NCBI RefSeq assembly: GCF_010095445.2
Contig: NZ_WFGV02000021.1
Span: 31,740 to 95,739 of the forward strand
Length of the DNA stretch: 64,000 nt
Reading direction: 5' to 3'
Source: Pseudomonas sp. TNT3
GTDB lineage: Bacteria > Pseudomonadota > Gammaproteobacteria > Pseudomonadales > Pseudomonadaceae
Below, piece by piece: positions 8,630-16,663 of the stretch (its first letter is position 1; each line of letters starts with the position of its first letter). Below the pieces are notes generated by a model, which searched no databases, was not told the DNA's origin, and worked only from the letters and a program-made list of their open reading frames with translations. The position numbers and the translations under genes are program-made.

Positions 8630-9556
8630 ATGTCTGAGCAATCACGTTTGATGCTGGTCGTCTCGCCCCTGATGGAAAACAGCCCCGCGTTCGACCGGGC
8701 CGCGGCGTTGGCCAAGGCTTCGGGTGCGGCATTGCATATTGTGGCGTTCGATTACCTGGAAGGACTGGCGACAGCCGGGATGGTCAACGAACAAGCGCTG
8801 GAGCAGATGCGACTCGGGTATGTCGAGCGCCATCGCCAATGGCTCGAAGAGCAGGCCCGTCCCTTACGCAAAATCGGCGTGCACGTCACCACCGAAGTGG
8901 TCTGGGTGGAAAGACCCTTGCAGGAAATCCTCATTCACCTCAAAGAACAGCCGATGACCGCACTGATCAAAGCACTCGAATACGAGTCACTGCTGTCGCG
9001 CCTGATGTTCACACCGCTCGATATCCATCTACTGCGCGAATGCCCCGTGCCTTTGCATTTTGTCAGTCACGTGCAGCACGCCCTGCCACGCAAGATTGTC
9101 GCCGCAGTTGATCCTTTCCATCGCGATAGCCAATACGGAGGTTTCAACGACAGGATTTTGCGCGAGGCCTCAAAACTGGCGAGCACCTGTAATGCGACGC
9201 TCGATGTGATCTATGCCCATGACCTGTCATCCATCAGCACCGACGAATTCGGCTTCGAAAACGCTTCTGCATTTTTTTCCTCGGGTACTGCCAAGACGCT
9301 GTTCGATGCACAGGGCGATGCCTTCCGCGAGCTGGCCGAGCGCAACGGGATTCCGCCGGAGCGCCAGCACATGATCATGGGCAACCCGACCAAGGTTCTC
9401 TCCAGTTACGCGGATGCCTATGGCATCGACGTCATCGTCATGGGCCGGGTCGGCCATCGGGGCATAGGTCGATTGGTCGGCAGTACGGTGGAACATCTGC
9501 TGTACAAAATGCCCTGCAGCGTGTGGGTGGTTTCTCCAGAAGAACTGGCTGACTGA
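8630..9556 (+). CDS. Tandem-domain universal stress protein (UspE-like)
   Basis: A 308-residue protein with two UspA domains and the only intact plus-strand copy in the island. The carboxyl loop reads VIVMGRVGHRGIGRLVGSTVE. It starts at ATG 8630 after a GGGAGA ribosome site and is divergent from the copy starting at 8382. A perfect FNR box lies upstream. The amino domain opens with LMLVVSPLMENSPAFDRA, close to the first and third copies. Soluble stress protein; partner unknown. Confidence 0.92.
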   Translation: MSEQSRLMLVVSPLMENSPAFDRAAALAKASGAALHIVAFDYLEGLATAGMVNEQALEQMRLGYVERHRQWLEEQARPLRKIGVHVTTEVVWVERPLQEILIHLKEQPMTALIKALEYESLLSRLMFTPLDIHLLRECPVPLHFVSHVQHALPRKIVAAVDPFHRDSQYGGFNDRILREASKLASTCNATLDVIYAHDLSSISTDEFGFENASAFFSSGTAKTLFDAQGDAFRELAERNGIPPERQHMIMGNPTKVLSSYADAYGIDVIVMGRVGHRGIGRLVGSTVEHLLYKMPCSVWVVSPEELAD

Positions 9557-9611
9557 AAGACGCCCACGAATCAGAGAGAGGGAGGATGGGGTGTCAGCGC
9601 ACCGCTGAACA

Positions 9612-9658
9612 ATGCCGCCAACCTAATGCCTGCGAGCAGTGGGATTGGGTGGCGGCAT
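9612..9658. terminator. Possible bidirectional terminator
   Basis: ATGCCGCC at 9612-9619 is an exact inverted copy of GGCGGCAT at 9651-9658, with further imperfect pairing inside. It lies between the converging stress protein and SDR genes. No T run follows, so termination is uncertain. Confidence 0.35.
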
Positions 9659-9701
9659 CAACAGGATCACCTGATCGCGGCACCGGTACTGGCGGTTTCC
9701 A

Positions 9702-10415
9702 TCAGTGACCGGCGCTTTGACCTCCATCGACGTGCAGGATTTCCCCAGTGACGAAGTTGGCGCTGTCCAGGTACAGCACCGCCCCGACAATGTCTTGCAC
9801 CTCGCCCATGTGGCCGACCGGATGCAGGCTGCCCAGAGCGGCGTGGCTTTCCTCACCATGCATCGGGGTCTTGATGATGCCCGGCGATACAGCGTTAACG
9901 CGGATGCCGCGCTTGGCGTACTCGATCGCCAGGGATTTGGTCGCGGCGTTCATGCCGCCTTTGGTCAGCGACGCGAGCACCGATGGCACGCCATCGATGG
10001 CGTGATCGACCAGCGTTGTGGTGATACTGACCACATGTCCACCCTCACCTTGTTTCTCCATCTGGGCAATCGCCTGCTGCGACATGTGGAAGAAGCTGCC
10101 CATGTTGGTGGCCACGGTGTTCACGTAATCTTCGCGGGTATAGGCCGTGAACGGCTTGGCCAGGAAGATCCCGGCGTTGTTCACCAGAGTGTCAATACGC
10201 CCGAAACGCGCTACGCCTTCGCGGATGATTTTCTCGGCAGTCGCCGGATCGGCAATGTCACCTGCGACGGTCAGGATGTCCGGATCGGATGACGGTTTGA
10301 TAGAGCGCGAAGTCGCAACCACTTGATAGCCGAGTTTACGAAAACCTTCGACGATCCCTGCGCCAAGACCCTGGGATGCGCCAGTAACCACGACGACTTT
10401 TTTTGAATGGCTCAT
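9702..10415 (-). CDS. SDR-family oxidoreductase with atypical active site
   Basis: A 237-residue Rossmann-fold protein. The cofactor motif VVVTGASQGLGAGI and NNAG are intact, and the end VTGEILHVDGGQSAGH is typical of the classical SDR class. The active site is not: where Ser is expected the sequence reads VVSITTTLVDH, and in place of Y-x3-K it reads A-S-L-T-K, so Lys stays but Tyr is replaced by Ala. The strand-level conservation suggests a functional subfamily rather than decay. GAGGA precedes ATG 10415. It is the last gene of an operon with the FrnE-like and tautomerase genes. Substrate unknown. Confidence 0.85.
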   Translation of the reverse strand: MSHSKKVVVVTGASQGLGAGIVEGFRKLGYQVVATSRSIKPSSDPDILTVAGDIADPATAEKIIREGVARFGRIDTLVNNAGIFLAKPFTAYTREDYVNTVATNMGSFFHMSQQAIAQMEKQGEGGHVVSITTTLVDHAIDGVPSVLASLTKGGMNAATKSLAIEYAKRGIRVNAVSPGIIKTPMHGEESHAALGSLHPVGHMGEVQDIVGAVLYLDSANFVTGEILHVDGGQSAGH

Positions 10416-10466
10416 GATAATTCCTCGATAGATTATGAAAGTAGTTTCAATGGAACAGTCGGGCCA

Positions 10467-11120
10467 TCAGGCTGCCGCGGACTCGCGCGCCATTTGCCTG
10501 AGGACCTGTTCGTATTCCGCGACTGATTGTGATCCGGACACTAGATGACCACCGTTCATCACCATGGCCGGGACCGAGTTGATGCCGCGTTGCAGGTAAA
10601 AATCTTCCAGCTCTCTGATTTCCGTGGCGAACTCGCCGGTGTCCAGTATCTGCCGGGCGCGAGCGGCGCAAAGTCCCGCTTCACCGGCCAGGCGCACCAG
10701 GGTTTCAGGGTCGCTGGGGTTCTGGCCGTCGGTGAAATACGCCTTTAGCAGGATGTTCTTCAGCGCGATCTGTCGACCGTCTTGCGCCGCCCAGAACAAC
10801 AGCCTGTGAGCATCGAAGGTGTTGTAGAAATGGCTGCGTTTTGCCAGGTCAAACTCAAAACCGATGGCCTTGCCGCGGGCGATCACGCTGTCATTACGCG
10901 AGGCAACTTCACCGGCACTGCGACCATATTTGCGCATCATGTGACTGACTGCGTGTTCACCCTCGGCCGGCATATCCGGATTGAGTTCGAAGGGTTTAAA
11001 CGTCAGCTCGACGACAACTTCGCCGGCAAGATTGGCGATGGCCTGTTGCAAGGCCGTGGCGCCAAGCGCACACCAGGGGCACACGACATCCGACACAAAA
11101 TCAACTCTGACGGGCTTCAT
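10467..11120 (-). CDS. FrnE-like DsbA-family thiol oxidoreductase
   Basis: A 217-residue cytoplasmic protein of the DsbA/2-hydroxychromene-2-carboxylate isomerase superfamily. The thioredoxin-like start RVDFVSDVVCPWCALG carries the redox motif C14-P-W-C17. A helical insert (about 60-150) and a cis-Pro loop, GINSVPAMVMNG, follow. There is no signal peptide, as in FrnE proteins. Its ATG overlaps the stop of the upstream tautomerase gene by four bases, so the two are translationally coupled. Likely a disulfide exchange or isomerase activity; the true substrate is unknown. Confidence 0.85.
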   Translation of the reverse strand: MKPVRVDFVSDVVCPWCALGATALQQAIANLAGEVVVELTFKPFELNPDMPAEGEHAVSHMMRKYGRSAGEVASRNDSVIARGKAIGFEFDLAKRSHFYNTFDAHRLLFWAAQDGRQIALKNILLKAYFTDGQNPSDPETLVRLAGEAGLCAARARQILDTGEFATEIRELEDFYLQRGINSVPAMVMNGGHLVSGSQSVAEYEQVLRQMARESAAA

Positions 11121-11332
11121 GACGTGGGTTCCGCCAGCGACTTGCGGTACTCGGTGGTGGTTATTCCAGCGTAGCCCCAGTTATCGGTATCCACTTCCTC
11201 GATCACGATATGCGTCAGGTGCGGATCCTTGTTGAGCACGGTCTCCATGGTTTTGGTGATCTCGGCGATGACCTGAGCTTTCTGTTCTTTGGTAACGCCG
11301 TCGCGGGTAATACGAACACTGATGAAAGGCAT
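11117..11332 (-). CDS. 4-oxalocrotonate tautomerase-family protein
   Basis: A 71-residue protein starting MPFISVRITRDGVTKEQKAQ; Pro2 would become the amino-terminal catalytic base after Met removal, the hallmark of the family. GGAGA precedes the ATG at 11332. Length is near the usual 60-75. It opens a three-gene operon (tautomerase, FrnE-like, SDR), divergent from a LysR regulator, which suggests a small induced detoxification or catabolic unit. The substrate cannot be named. Confidence 0.85.
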   Translation of the reverse strand: MPFISVRITRDGVTKEQKAQVIAEITKTMETVLNKDPHLTHIVIEEVDTDNWGYAGITTTEYRKSLAEPTS

Positions 11333-11427
11333 GGGAGTGTCTCCAGTTCGCTCCCCATCGGCATGATGAGGCGGCAAGTGGAATGAACTGTAGAAGGTTG
11401 CCTGGAATGGATAAATGCGAGGCTGGG

Positions 11428-11450
11428 TACATCATTTGTGACGCGATGTA
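11428..11450. promoter_or_regulatory. Likely LysR operator palindrome
   Basis: TACATC and GATGTA form a perfect 6+6 inverted repeat around 11 bases, between the divergent tautomerase operon and the LysR gene. The spacing suits a LysR dimer half-site pair. Confidence 0.55.
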
Positions 11451-11535
11451 ATGAATCGAGCGTAGCCAACCTTTGCAGGGCCATGGCTCAACGTTATGCT
11501 TTCGCGCACTTCGCCGATTACTCAGTGTGATTAAT

Positions 11536-12459
11536 ATGAAGCGCCATTTTGATGACCTGCAGCTTGGAAGCATCGAGCTATTCTGCCTCGCCTCGGAAAC
11601 GGGCAGTTTTACGGCAGCTGCGCAGGTAGCCGGTGTTACGCCTGCGGCAGTAAGCCGCTCGATTTTACGTCTTGAAGAGCGCTTGGGATCACGCCTGTTC
11701 GTGAGAACCACGCGCAGCATCCGGATGACTGAACCGGGACGGGTGTTCTACGAACAGTGCCGACAAGCCCTGACTCAACTGGTGGAAGCGCAACAAGAAG
11801 TCATGGGCGCTCAATCGAAGCCTTCAGGACAGCTGCGCATCAGTCTTCCTACCACGTACGGGCACCACCGGATCTTGCCGCTTCTGCCGAAATTTCGAGC
11901 GCTTTATCCAGACGTCACCGTTGATATCCACTTGGGTAACCGAAATATCGACTTTGTGGCGGAGGGCTATGATCTGGCGATTCGGGTCCGGGCTCAACCG
12001 GACTCTAACCTGATTGCCCGCTTGCTCGAAGACGCAAAACTGGTGGTGGTCGCGACACCTGAATACCTGGCCAAGGCAGGCACGCCAACGACGCTGGATG
12101 ACCTTGTCGCTCACGAGTGCATTCAATTTGAACTGCCCAGCAGCGGTCGACGCATCTCATGGCTGTTCAACGTCGAGGGCAAACAACGTGAGGTCTTCGC
12201 TGAGGGCGGATATTGCTGTTCGGATGATGTGCTGGGCGGCGTAACCCTGGCCAAACACAGTGCCGGTCTCTTCCAGACTTACCAATTCATTGTCGAGCGA
12301 GAACTGGCCGATGGGACCCTCGTCGAGGTGCTCCAACCCTACAATGGCCGCTCCAGGCCCTACACCCTTCTCTACCCCCATGGCCGCTACGTTCCTCAGC
12401 GGGTAAGAGCATTCGTCGACTTTCTGTTGCAGTATCGAACCGACTGGGCGGCGATCTGA
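11536..12459 (+). CDS. LysR-family transcriptional regulator
   Basis: A 307-residue regulator. The winged helix-turn-helix covers about residues 10-65 (LFCLASETGSFTAAAQVAGVTPAAVSRSILRLEERLG), followed by a periplasmic-binding-type sensor domain from about 92. ATG 11536 is chosen on homology; an upstream TTG at 11473 would add 21 unlike residues. It is divergent from the tautomerase-FrnE-SDR operon and probably controls it through the 11428-11450 palindrome. The inducer is unknown. Confidence 0.9.
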   Translation: MKRHFDDLQLGSIELFCLASETGSFTAAAQVAGVTPAAVSRSILRLEERLGSRLFVRTTRSIRMTEPGRVFYEQCRQALTQLVEAQQEVMGAQSKPSGQLRISLPTTYGHHRILPLLPKFRALYPDVTVDIHLGNRNIDFVAEGYDLAIRVRAQPDSNLIARLLEDAKLVVVATPEYLAKAGTPTTLDDLVAHECIQFELPSSGRRISWLFNVEGKQREVFAEGGYCCSDDVLGGVTLAKHSAGLFQTYQFIVERELADGTLVEVLQPYNGRSRPYTLLYPHGRYVPQRVRAFVDFLLQYRTDWAAI

Positions 12460-12991
12460 GCGAGGGGGATTAGTCTGCGCTGCCCCTTGCGCACCGACCG
12501 GCTCATGGAAGAATCGAGCGGTGGCAGCTGTACGCAGGTTAGTCGACCGTGGAGACACGAAACCGGCGGATTCTGGCGTAAGCGTAGGCTGCGGCGCAAG
12601 GTTTTGTGGCTTTCATCTGGTAACTGCAATAGCCGTTAAACAAGCGCCAACAGGACATGTTTAACGAGCGACCTGCGCTTCCCATACTGACTGACTCAGC
12701 CTCAACCCGCTGGCACCGCCTCAGAGAAATGCCAGCGGTCATCCAGTACATTTTCATACGGCTTATACAGCCGAACCTTGTAGTTCCACCTCAGACAAGA
12801 TTTGGTATTGACGGACAGCGGGGCAAATATTCCGGGGCTGGCCGAGGAAATGGAGCGAAGCGCTCTTTCCATTGAGCGTCACTTCGCAGGCGACAGCGAT
12901 CAAACCGAGGGACTGCGCCCTTGTGAATCTCGCTGGCGAAATGATCGGCATTACACGCCGGCATTACGCAGTAAATCCCACGACGAGCAAT
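12460..12991. other. Intergenic region with no supported gene
   Basis: A 532-bp gap between two converging LysR genes. A 72-codon minus-strand frame (12539-12757) lacks a ribosome site and domain signal; it could be a dispersed repeat or gene remnant. No RNA gene, insertion sequence or clear terminator was recognised. Confidence 0.5.
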
Positions 12992-13906
12992 TCATCTCAC
13001 CACCGGCGCATGCTCGGCCATCAATTCCATGACCCAATCGATAAATACCCGCACCTTCGCGCTGACATGGCGATTCGGCGGGAATGCCAGGTACATCGGC
13101 ATGGGCGCCATGTGCCAGTCCTCGAACAGCGGCAGCAGCTCGCCGCTGGCCAGGTGCGGTTTGGCCATGTATTCCGGTAGCCACAGCATGCCCAGACCCG
13201 CCAGGCCGGCGGCGAGGTATGCGTTGCCGTCGTCGACCGTCAGTTGCGGGCGGCCCTGAGCCTCGACGCGTTCCTCACCCCGTTGCATCGCGTAGGGCAA
13301 GGATTTGCCCGTACGAAACCAGAGGAAGCCAACAGTACTGTGCCTGCCTTCCTCCAGCTCACGGGGGTGCTCCGGCGTACCAAAGCGCTGCAGATAGCCG
13401 GGCGCGGCGTAGATGCCAAGCTTCAGATCGCCCACATGCTTTGCGATCAGGGATTGATCGGTGATCTCGCCGCCACGCACCACGCAGTCGACGTTTTCAC
13501 CAATGATGTCGACCATGCGATCGCTCACGCCCAAGGTCAGCTGGATTTCCGGATAGCGTGCAAAGAACCCCGGCAAGGCGGGTATCAGCAGCATTCGCGC
13601 CAGCGGACTGGGTACATCCACCCGCAGCCGCCCGCGCGGGGTCATCGACGCGCTGGACAGGCTGGTCTCGGCGTCGTCCATATCGACCAGCAGCCGGATG
13701 ACGCGCTCGTAGTAGGCCGCGCCATCAGCGGTGACGTTGACCTTGCGTGTGGTGCGGTTGAGCAGGCGCACCCGCAGCCGCGCTTCCAGTTGCTGAACGA
13801 GCTGCGTCACGGTGGTCTTGCTCATGTGCAGGGTGGCTGCCGCCTTGGTGAAGCTGCCGGTTTCCACCACTCGGGCAAAGGCCTGCATTGCATCGAACCG
13901 GTCCAT
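12992..13906 (-). CDS. LysR-family transcriptional regulator (CrgA-like)
   Basis: A 304-residue regulator opening MDRFDAMQAFARVVETGSFTKAAATLHMSK, the typical amino end of the CrgA/DmlR branch, with helix-turn-helix at about 18-37 and a LysR substrate domain from about 90. The open frame extends upstream, but ATG 13906 with GAGG before it fits the family. It is divergent from the RidA-like gene at 14047 and probably regulates it. Confidence 0.9.
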   Translation of the reverse strand: MDRFDAMQAFARVVETGSFTKAAATLHMSKTTVTQLVQQLEARLRVRLLNRTTRKVNVTADGAAYYERVIRLLVDMDDAETSLSSASMTPRGRLRVDVPSPLARMLLIPALPGFFARYPEIQLTLGVSDRMVDIIGENVDCVVRGGEITDQSLIAKHVGDLKLGIYAAPGYLQRFGTPEHPRELEEGRHSTVGFLWFRTGKSLPYAMQRGEERVEAQGRPQLTVDDGNAYLAAGLAGLGMLWLPEYMAKPHLASGELLPLFEDWHMAPMPMYLAFPPNRHVSAKVRVFIDWVMELMAEHAPVVR

Positions 13907-13931
13907 TTCATGCCTCGCTCGGGTCTGGATA

Positions 13932-13948
13932 GTTTGGATTCTACAAAC
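13932..13948. promoter_or_regulatory. Inverted repeat in divergent promoter
   Basis: GTTTG and CAAAC form a perfect 5+5 inverted repeat around 7 bases, 26-42 bp upstream of the LysR start at 13906. It is a candidate autoregulatory or shared operator. Confidence 0.4.
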
Positions 13949-14046
13949 AGTCATGACCAGCGTTGCCTGTTTATTCCGGTGGGCCATCTTTCTACAGTGG
14001 CTCCATCGTAAACAGCGGGCCGCGATGGCCCCGAAGGAAGTCTGCA

Positions 14047-14442
14047 ATGACCAGCAAACGTGACGTCGTTTTCCCGCCTGACCGGCATGCACTGTACGAG
14101 CTCCACCGCTACTCGCCGGCGATTCGCTCCAACGGTTTTCTGTTCGTATCCGGTCAGGTCGGCAGCCGCAAGGACGGCTCGGCCGAACCGGACCTCGCAG
14201 CACAGGTTCGCCTGGCCTTCGAAAACCTCAACGCGATCCTGGCCGAGGCCGGCGGGAGTTTCGAGGATGTGGTCGACACGACCATCTTCATGGTCGACCC
14301 CGGCTCGACATTCGAAACGATCTGGGCAGTAGCGGCCGATTACTGGGGTGAAGCGCCCTACCCGACGGTGACCGCTATTGGCGTGACCTGGTTGTCCGGC
14401 TTCGACTTCGAGATCAAGGTGATCGCCAAGCTCCCCCAATAG
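14047..14442 (+). CDS. RidA/YjgF-family protein
   Basis: A 131-residue protein of the RidA (YjgF/YER057c/UK114) family, which typically hydrolyses reactive enamine/imine intermediates or acts in specialised catabolic pathways. The family core is visible (FLFVSGQVGSRKDG, then FENLNAILAEAGGSFEDVVDTTIFMVD), but the strict RidA Arg-containing motif near the end is replaced by SGFDFEIKVIAKLP, so it is an Rid-subfamily member rather than RidA itself. GAAGGAAG precedes ATG 14047. It is divergent from a LysR gene. Confidence 0.85.
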   Translation: MTSKRDVVFPPDRHALYELHRYSPAIRSNGFLFVSGQVGSRKDGSAEPDLAAQVRLAFENLNAILAEAGGSFEDVVDTTIFMVDPGSTFETIWAVAADYWGEAPYPTVTAIGVTWLSGFDFEIKVIAKLPQ

Positions 14443-14511
14443 ACCTGGTTCAGCCCTCCTCCGAGGGCTGCTGGCAATGGTCCAAATCGAGGTAGCCTTT
14501 TTGCGTTCTGC

Positions 14512-16419
14512 TTAATGCTGCCCCATACCAGAACCAGGTCGTGAAATACCGTGGTGGCGCAGTTTGCGATAGAGCGTATTTCGGCTGATCCCCAGGCGCG
14601 CGGCAACACGGGCGATATGCCAGTGTTCCGCCTCAATCAGGGTCAGCAGGGTCTGACGCTCGGAAACGCCCAGTGGATTTTCGGCCGCCGCAACTGCCTC
14701 TGTTGGCAACAACTCCGCCACATCGTCCAGCGTGATACGCCCCTCCACTGCTAACGCGACCAGGGTGCGCAGACACGTACGCAGCTGCCGGACGTTTCCC
14801 GGCCAAGGCTGCGTCAGCAGGCGTTCTCTAACACCCGCATCCAGCCGAACCCGGGCACCCGCCGCCTCTTCGCGCAGCAGCAGGTCGAGCAAACTGCCTT
14901 TGTCCGAACGATCCCGCAGCGCTGGAAGCTCCACGGCAAATCCGGCAACCCGATAGAACAGATCCTCGCGAAAACGCTTATCCGCGACACACGCCTGCAG
15001 ATCCTGGTGGCTGGCACTGATGAGGCGCACGTCGAGGGGTTTTGCCGTCGCACCTCCCAGCGGCACGACCTGGCGTTCCTCCAGCACGCGCAGCAAGCGG
15101 GTCTGTAACGCCAGTGGCATATCGGCGATCTCATCCAGGAACAGAATGCCGCCATGGGCCTGCTCCAGCTTCCCGATCATCCCGTCCTTGCGGGCGCCAG
15201 TGAAGCTCCCGCCGCGATAACCGAACAGCTCGCTTTCGATCAGCGATTCGGGAATGGCTGCGCAATTGATCGCCACAAAAGGCTGGTTCGCGCGAGTGCT
15301 GGCGCGATGCAGTGCCGCTGCAAAGGCTTCTTTGCCGGTTCCTGTCTCCCCTTTCAGGAACACCGGAACGTCACGCTCCAGAACCCTGAGCGCACGCGCA
15401 AAACCGCGTTGCAAGCGCGGGTCTTCCAGGCAGACGCGCACGTCGTCGATTTTGGGGATAGCAGGAATGACTGAAGGCGCTTGGCGCAAGGGTTCACGCA
15501 ACTGTCCATAAAATAAGCGCCCGTCCACCAGGCGCACAGGCCAGCAGACACTCGGCTGTGCGCTGGCCTGACTCAGCACCTGTTCGATAGGCGTTTCCAG
15601 AAGCGTTGTCAGCGATTGCCCGAGCAAGTGATCGCGGCTGAGTCCCAACAGGTCCATCGCCGCCTGATTGACTGAACAGATACGGGCACTCTCGTCGAAA
15701 CTGAGCAGGCCTTCACCCAACAGCCCAACGAAGCCGGCCTCAGGGTGGAAACGCAGCAAGTAGCGCTGAGGATCATGCCCCAGGAAAAAACAACTCTCGA
15801 TCAACTTGGCGGACAGGTTGGTCAGCGCCATGGCCTGGAAGTGTTTCTGAAGACTGTGCTCCTCTCGCACCGAAGAGAGGTTCAGCACCGCGAGCAACTC
15901 GCCGCTCGCATCGAATATCGGGCTGGCTGAACAGGTCAAGCCGACGTGCTTGCCACGAAAATGTTCGTCACGCCGGATGGTGACGTGCTGCCTCTCGACC
16001 AGGCAGGTGCCAACACCATTGGTCCCTTCGTAGTCCTCGCTCCAGACGGAGCCCAGCCACAATCCGGAACGCTGCACCTCGGTGCGCTCGGACTCGTTGA
16101 ACACACTGTCGATCGCCACGCCGCGAGCATCGGTGAGCAGCACCACATGGCCGTCACGCCCGAGCTGCTGGTGCAAACTGCTCATCTGCCAATGCGCCTC
16201 GGCAATGATGTGTTCCAGCGGCGCACGGTGATCCTGCAAACGGGGTTGTTCGACCACGTTAGGCGCGCGGCGGCTGGCGGGATCGAGCTGGTACTGATCC
16301 AGGCAACGGCGCCAGGATCGTGTGATCGCCAGGTCAGCAGCAGCGCTGTGGCTGGCAATACTGCCCTGCACGGCTTGGAGCACTTGTTGTGCATGGGCGT
16401 TGATCAAGGCCGGCTTCAT
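14512..16419 (-). CDS. Sigma-54-dependent activator, AcoR-like
   Basis: A 635-residue enhancer-binding protein with an amino sensor region (GAF-like, about 60-200), a PAS segment (about 210-270), an AAA+ domain with Walker A GETGTGKE and the sigma-54 contact loop as GSFTGA rather than GAFTGA, Walker B ILFLDE, and a Fis-type helix-turn-helix at the end (HIARVAARLGISRNTLYRKL). The architecture matches AcoR. GGAGA precedes ATG 16419. It is divergent from the flavin monooxygenase gene, whose promoter has a sigma-54 -24/-12 element, so that gene is the probable target. Confidence 0.93.
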   Translation of the reverse strand: MKPALINAHAQQVLQAVQGSIASHSAAADLAITRSWRRCLDQYQLDPASRRAPNVVEQPRLQDHRAPLEHIIAEAHWQMSSLHQQLGRDGHVVLLTDARGVAIDSVFNESERTEVQRSGLWLGSVWSEDYEGTNGVGTCLVERQHVTIRRDEHFRGKHVGLTCSASPIFDASGELLAVLNLSSVREEHSLQKHFQAMALTNLSAKLIESCFFLGHDPQRYLLRFHPEAGFVGLLGEGLLSFDESARICSVNQAAMDLLGLSRDHLLGQSLTTLLETPIEQVLSQASAQPSVCWPVRLVDGRLFYGQLREPLRQAPSVIPAIPKIDDVRVCLEDPRLQRGFARALRVLERDVPVFLKGETGTGKEAFAAALHRASTRANQPFVAINCAAIPESLIESELFGYRGGSFTGARKDGMIGKLEQAHGGILFLDEIADMPLALQTRLLRVLEERQVVPLGGATAKPLDVRLISASHQDLQACVADKRFREDLFYRVAGFAVELPALRDRSDKGSLLDLLLREEAAGARVRLDAGVRERLLTQPWPGNVRQLRTCLRTLVALAVEGRITLDDVAELLPTEAVAAAENPLGVSERQTLLTLIEAEHWHIARVAARLGISRNTLYRKLRHHGISRPGSGMGQH

Positions 16420-16504
16420 TGTTCTTGTTCTCCGCTACGGTGAGGACACGGGGGCTGATCGAAGCTTATATGAAAAGCCCGCCACGAGTGCTCATTGCGC
16501 CGAG

Positions 16505-16517
16505 TGACACTCTGTCA
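16505..16517. promoter_or_regulatory. Candidate activator binding site (UAS)
   Basis: TGACACTCTGTCA is a perfect 5+5 palindrome about 90-100 bp upstream of the sigma-54 promoter, where enhancer sites normally lie. A degenerate second copy, beginning TGACAGTG, follows at 16537-16549. Confidence 0.6.
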
Positions 16518-16606
16518 TCCCCCGTTCCCGAATTCGTGACAGTGTTTCGAGCCAATCCCTCGATCAAACGTCGGCAGCCGCTCTGCAATAGGGCTTTCGC
16601 GAAGAT

Positions 16607-16620
16607 GGCCCGGGACTTGC
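16607..16620 (+). promoter_or_regulatory. Sigma-54 (-24/-12) promoter
   Basis: TGGCCCGGGACTTGC places GG at 16607-16608 and GC at 16619-16620 with the required ten bases between, close to the consensus TGGCACG-N4-TTGC. Transcription would start near 16632, 32 bp before the monooxygenase ATG. Confidence 0.8.
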
Positions 16621-16663
16621 CATGGTGTCAGTCGTTACAAAAACAACAAGAACGGGAGAGCTC

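Noticed and set aside
12539..12757. 72-codon minus-strand frame between two LysR genes
   Set aside because: No ribosome site and no recognised domain; kept only as a possible repeat or remnant in the gap description.
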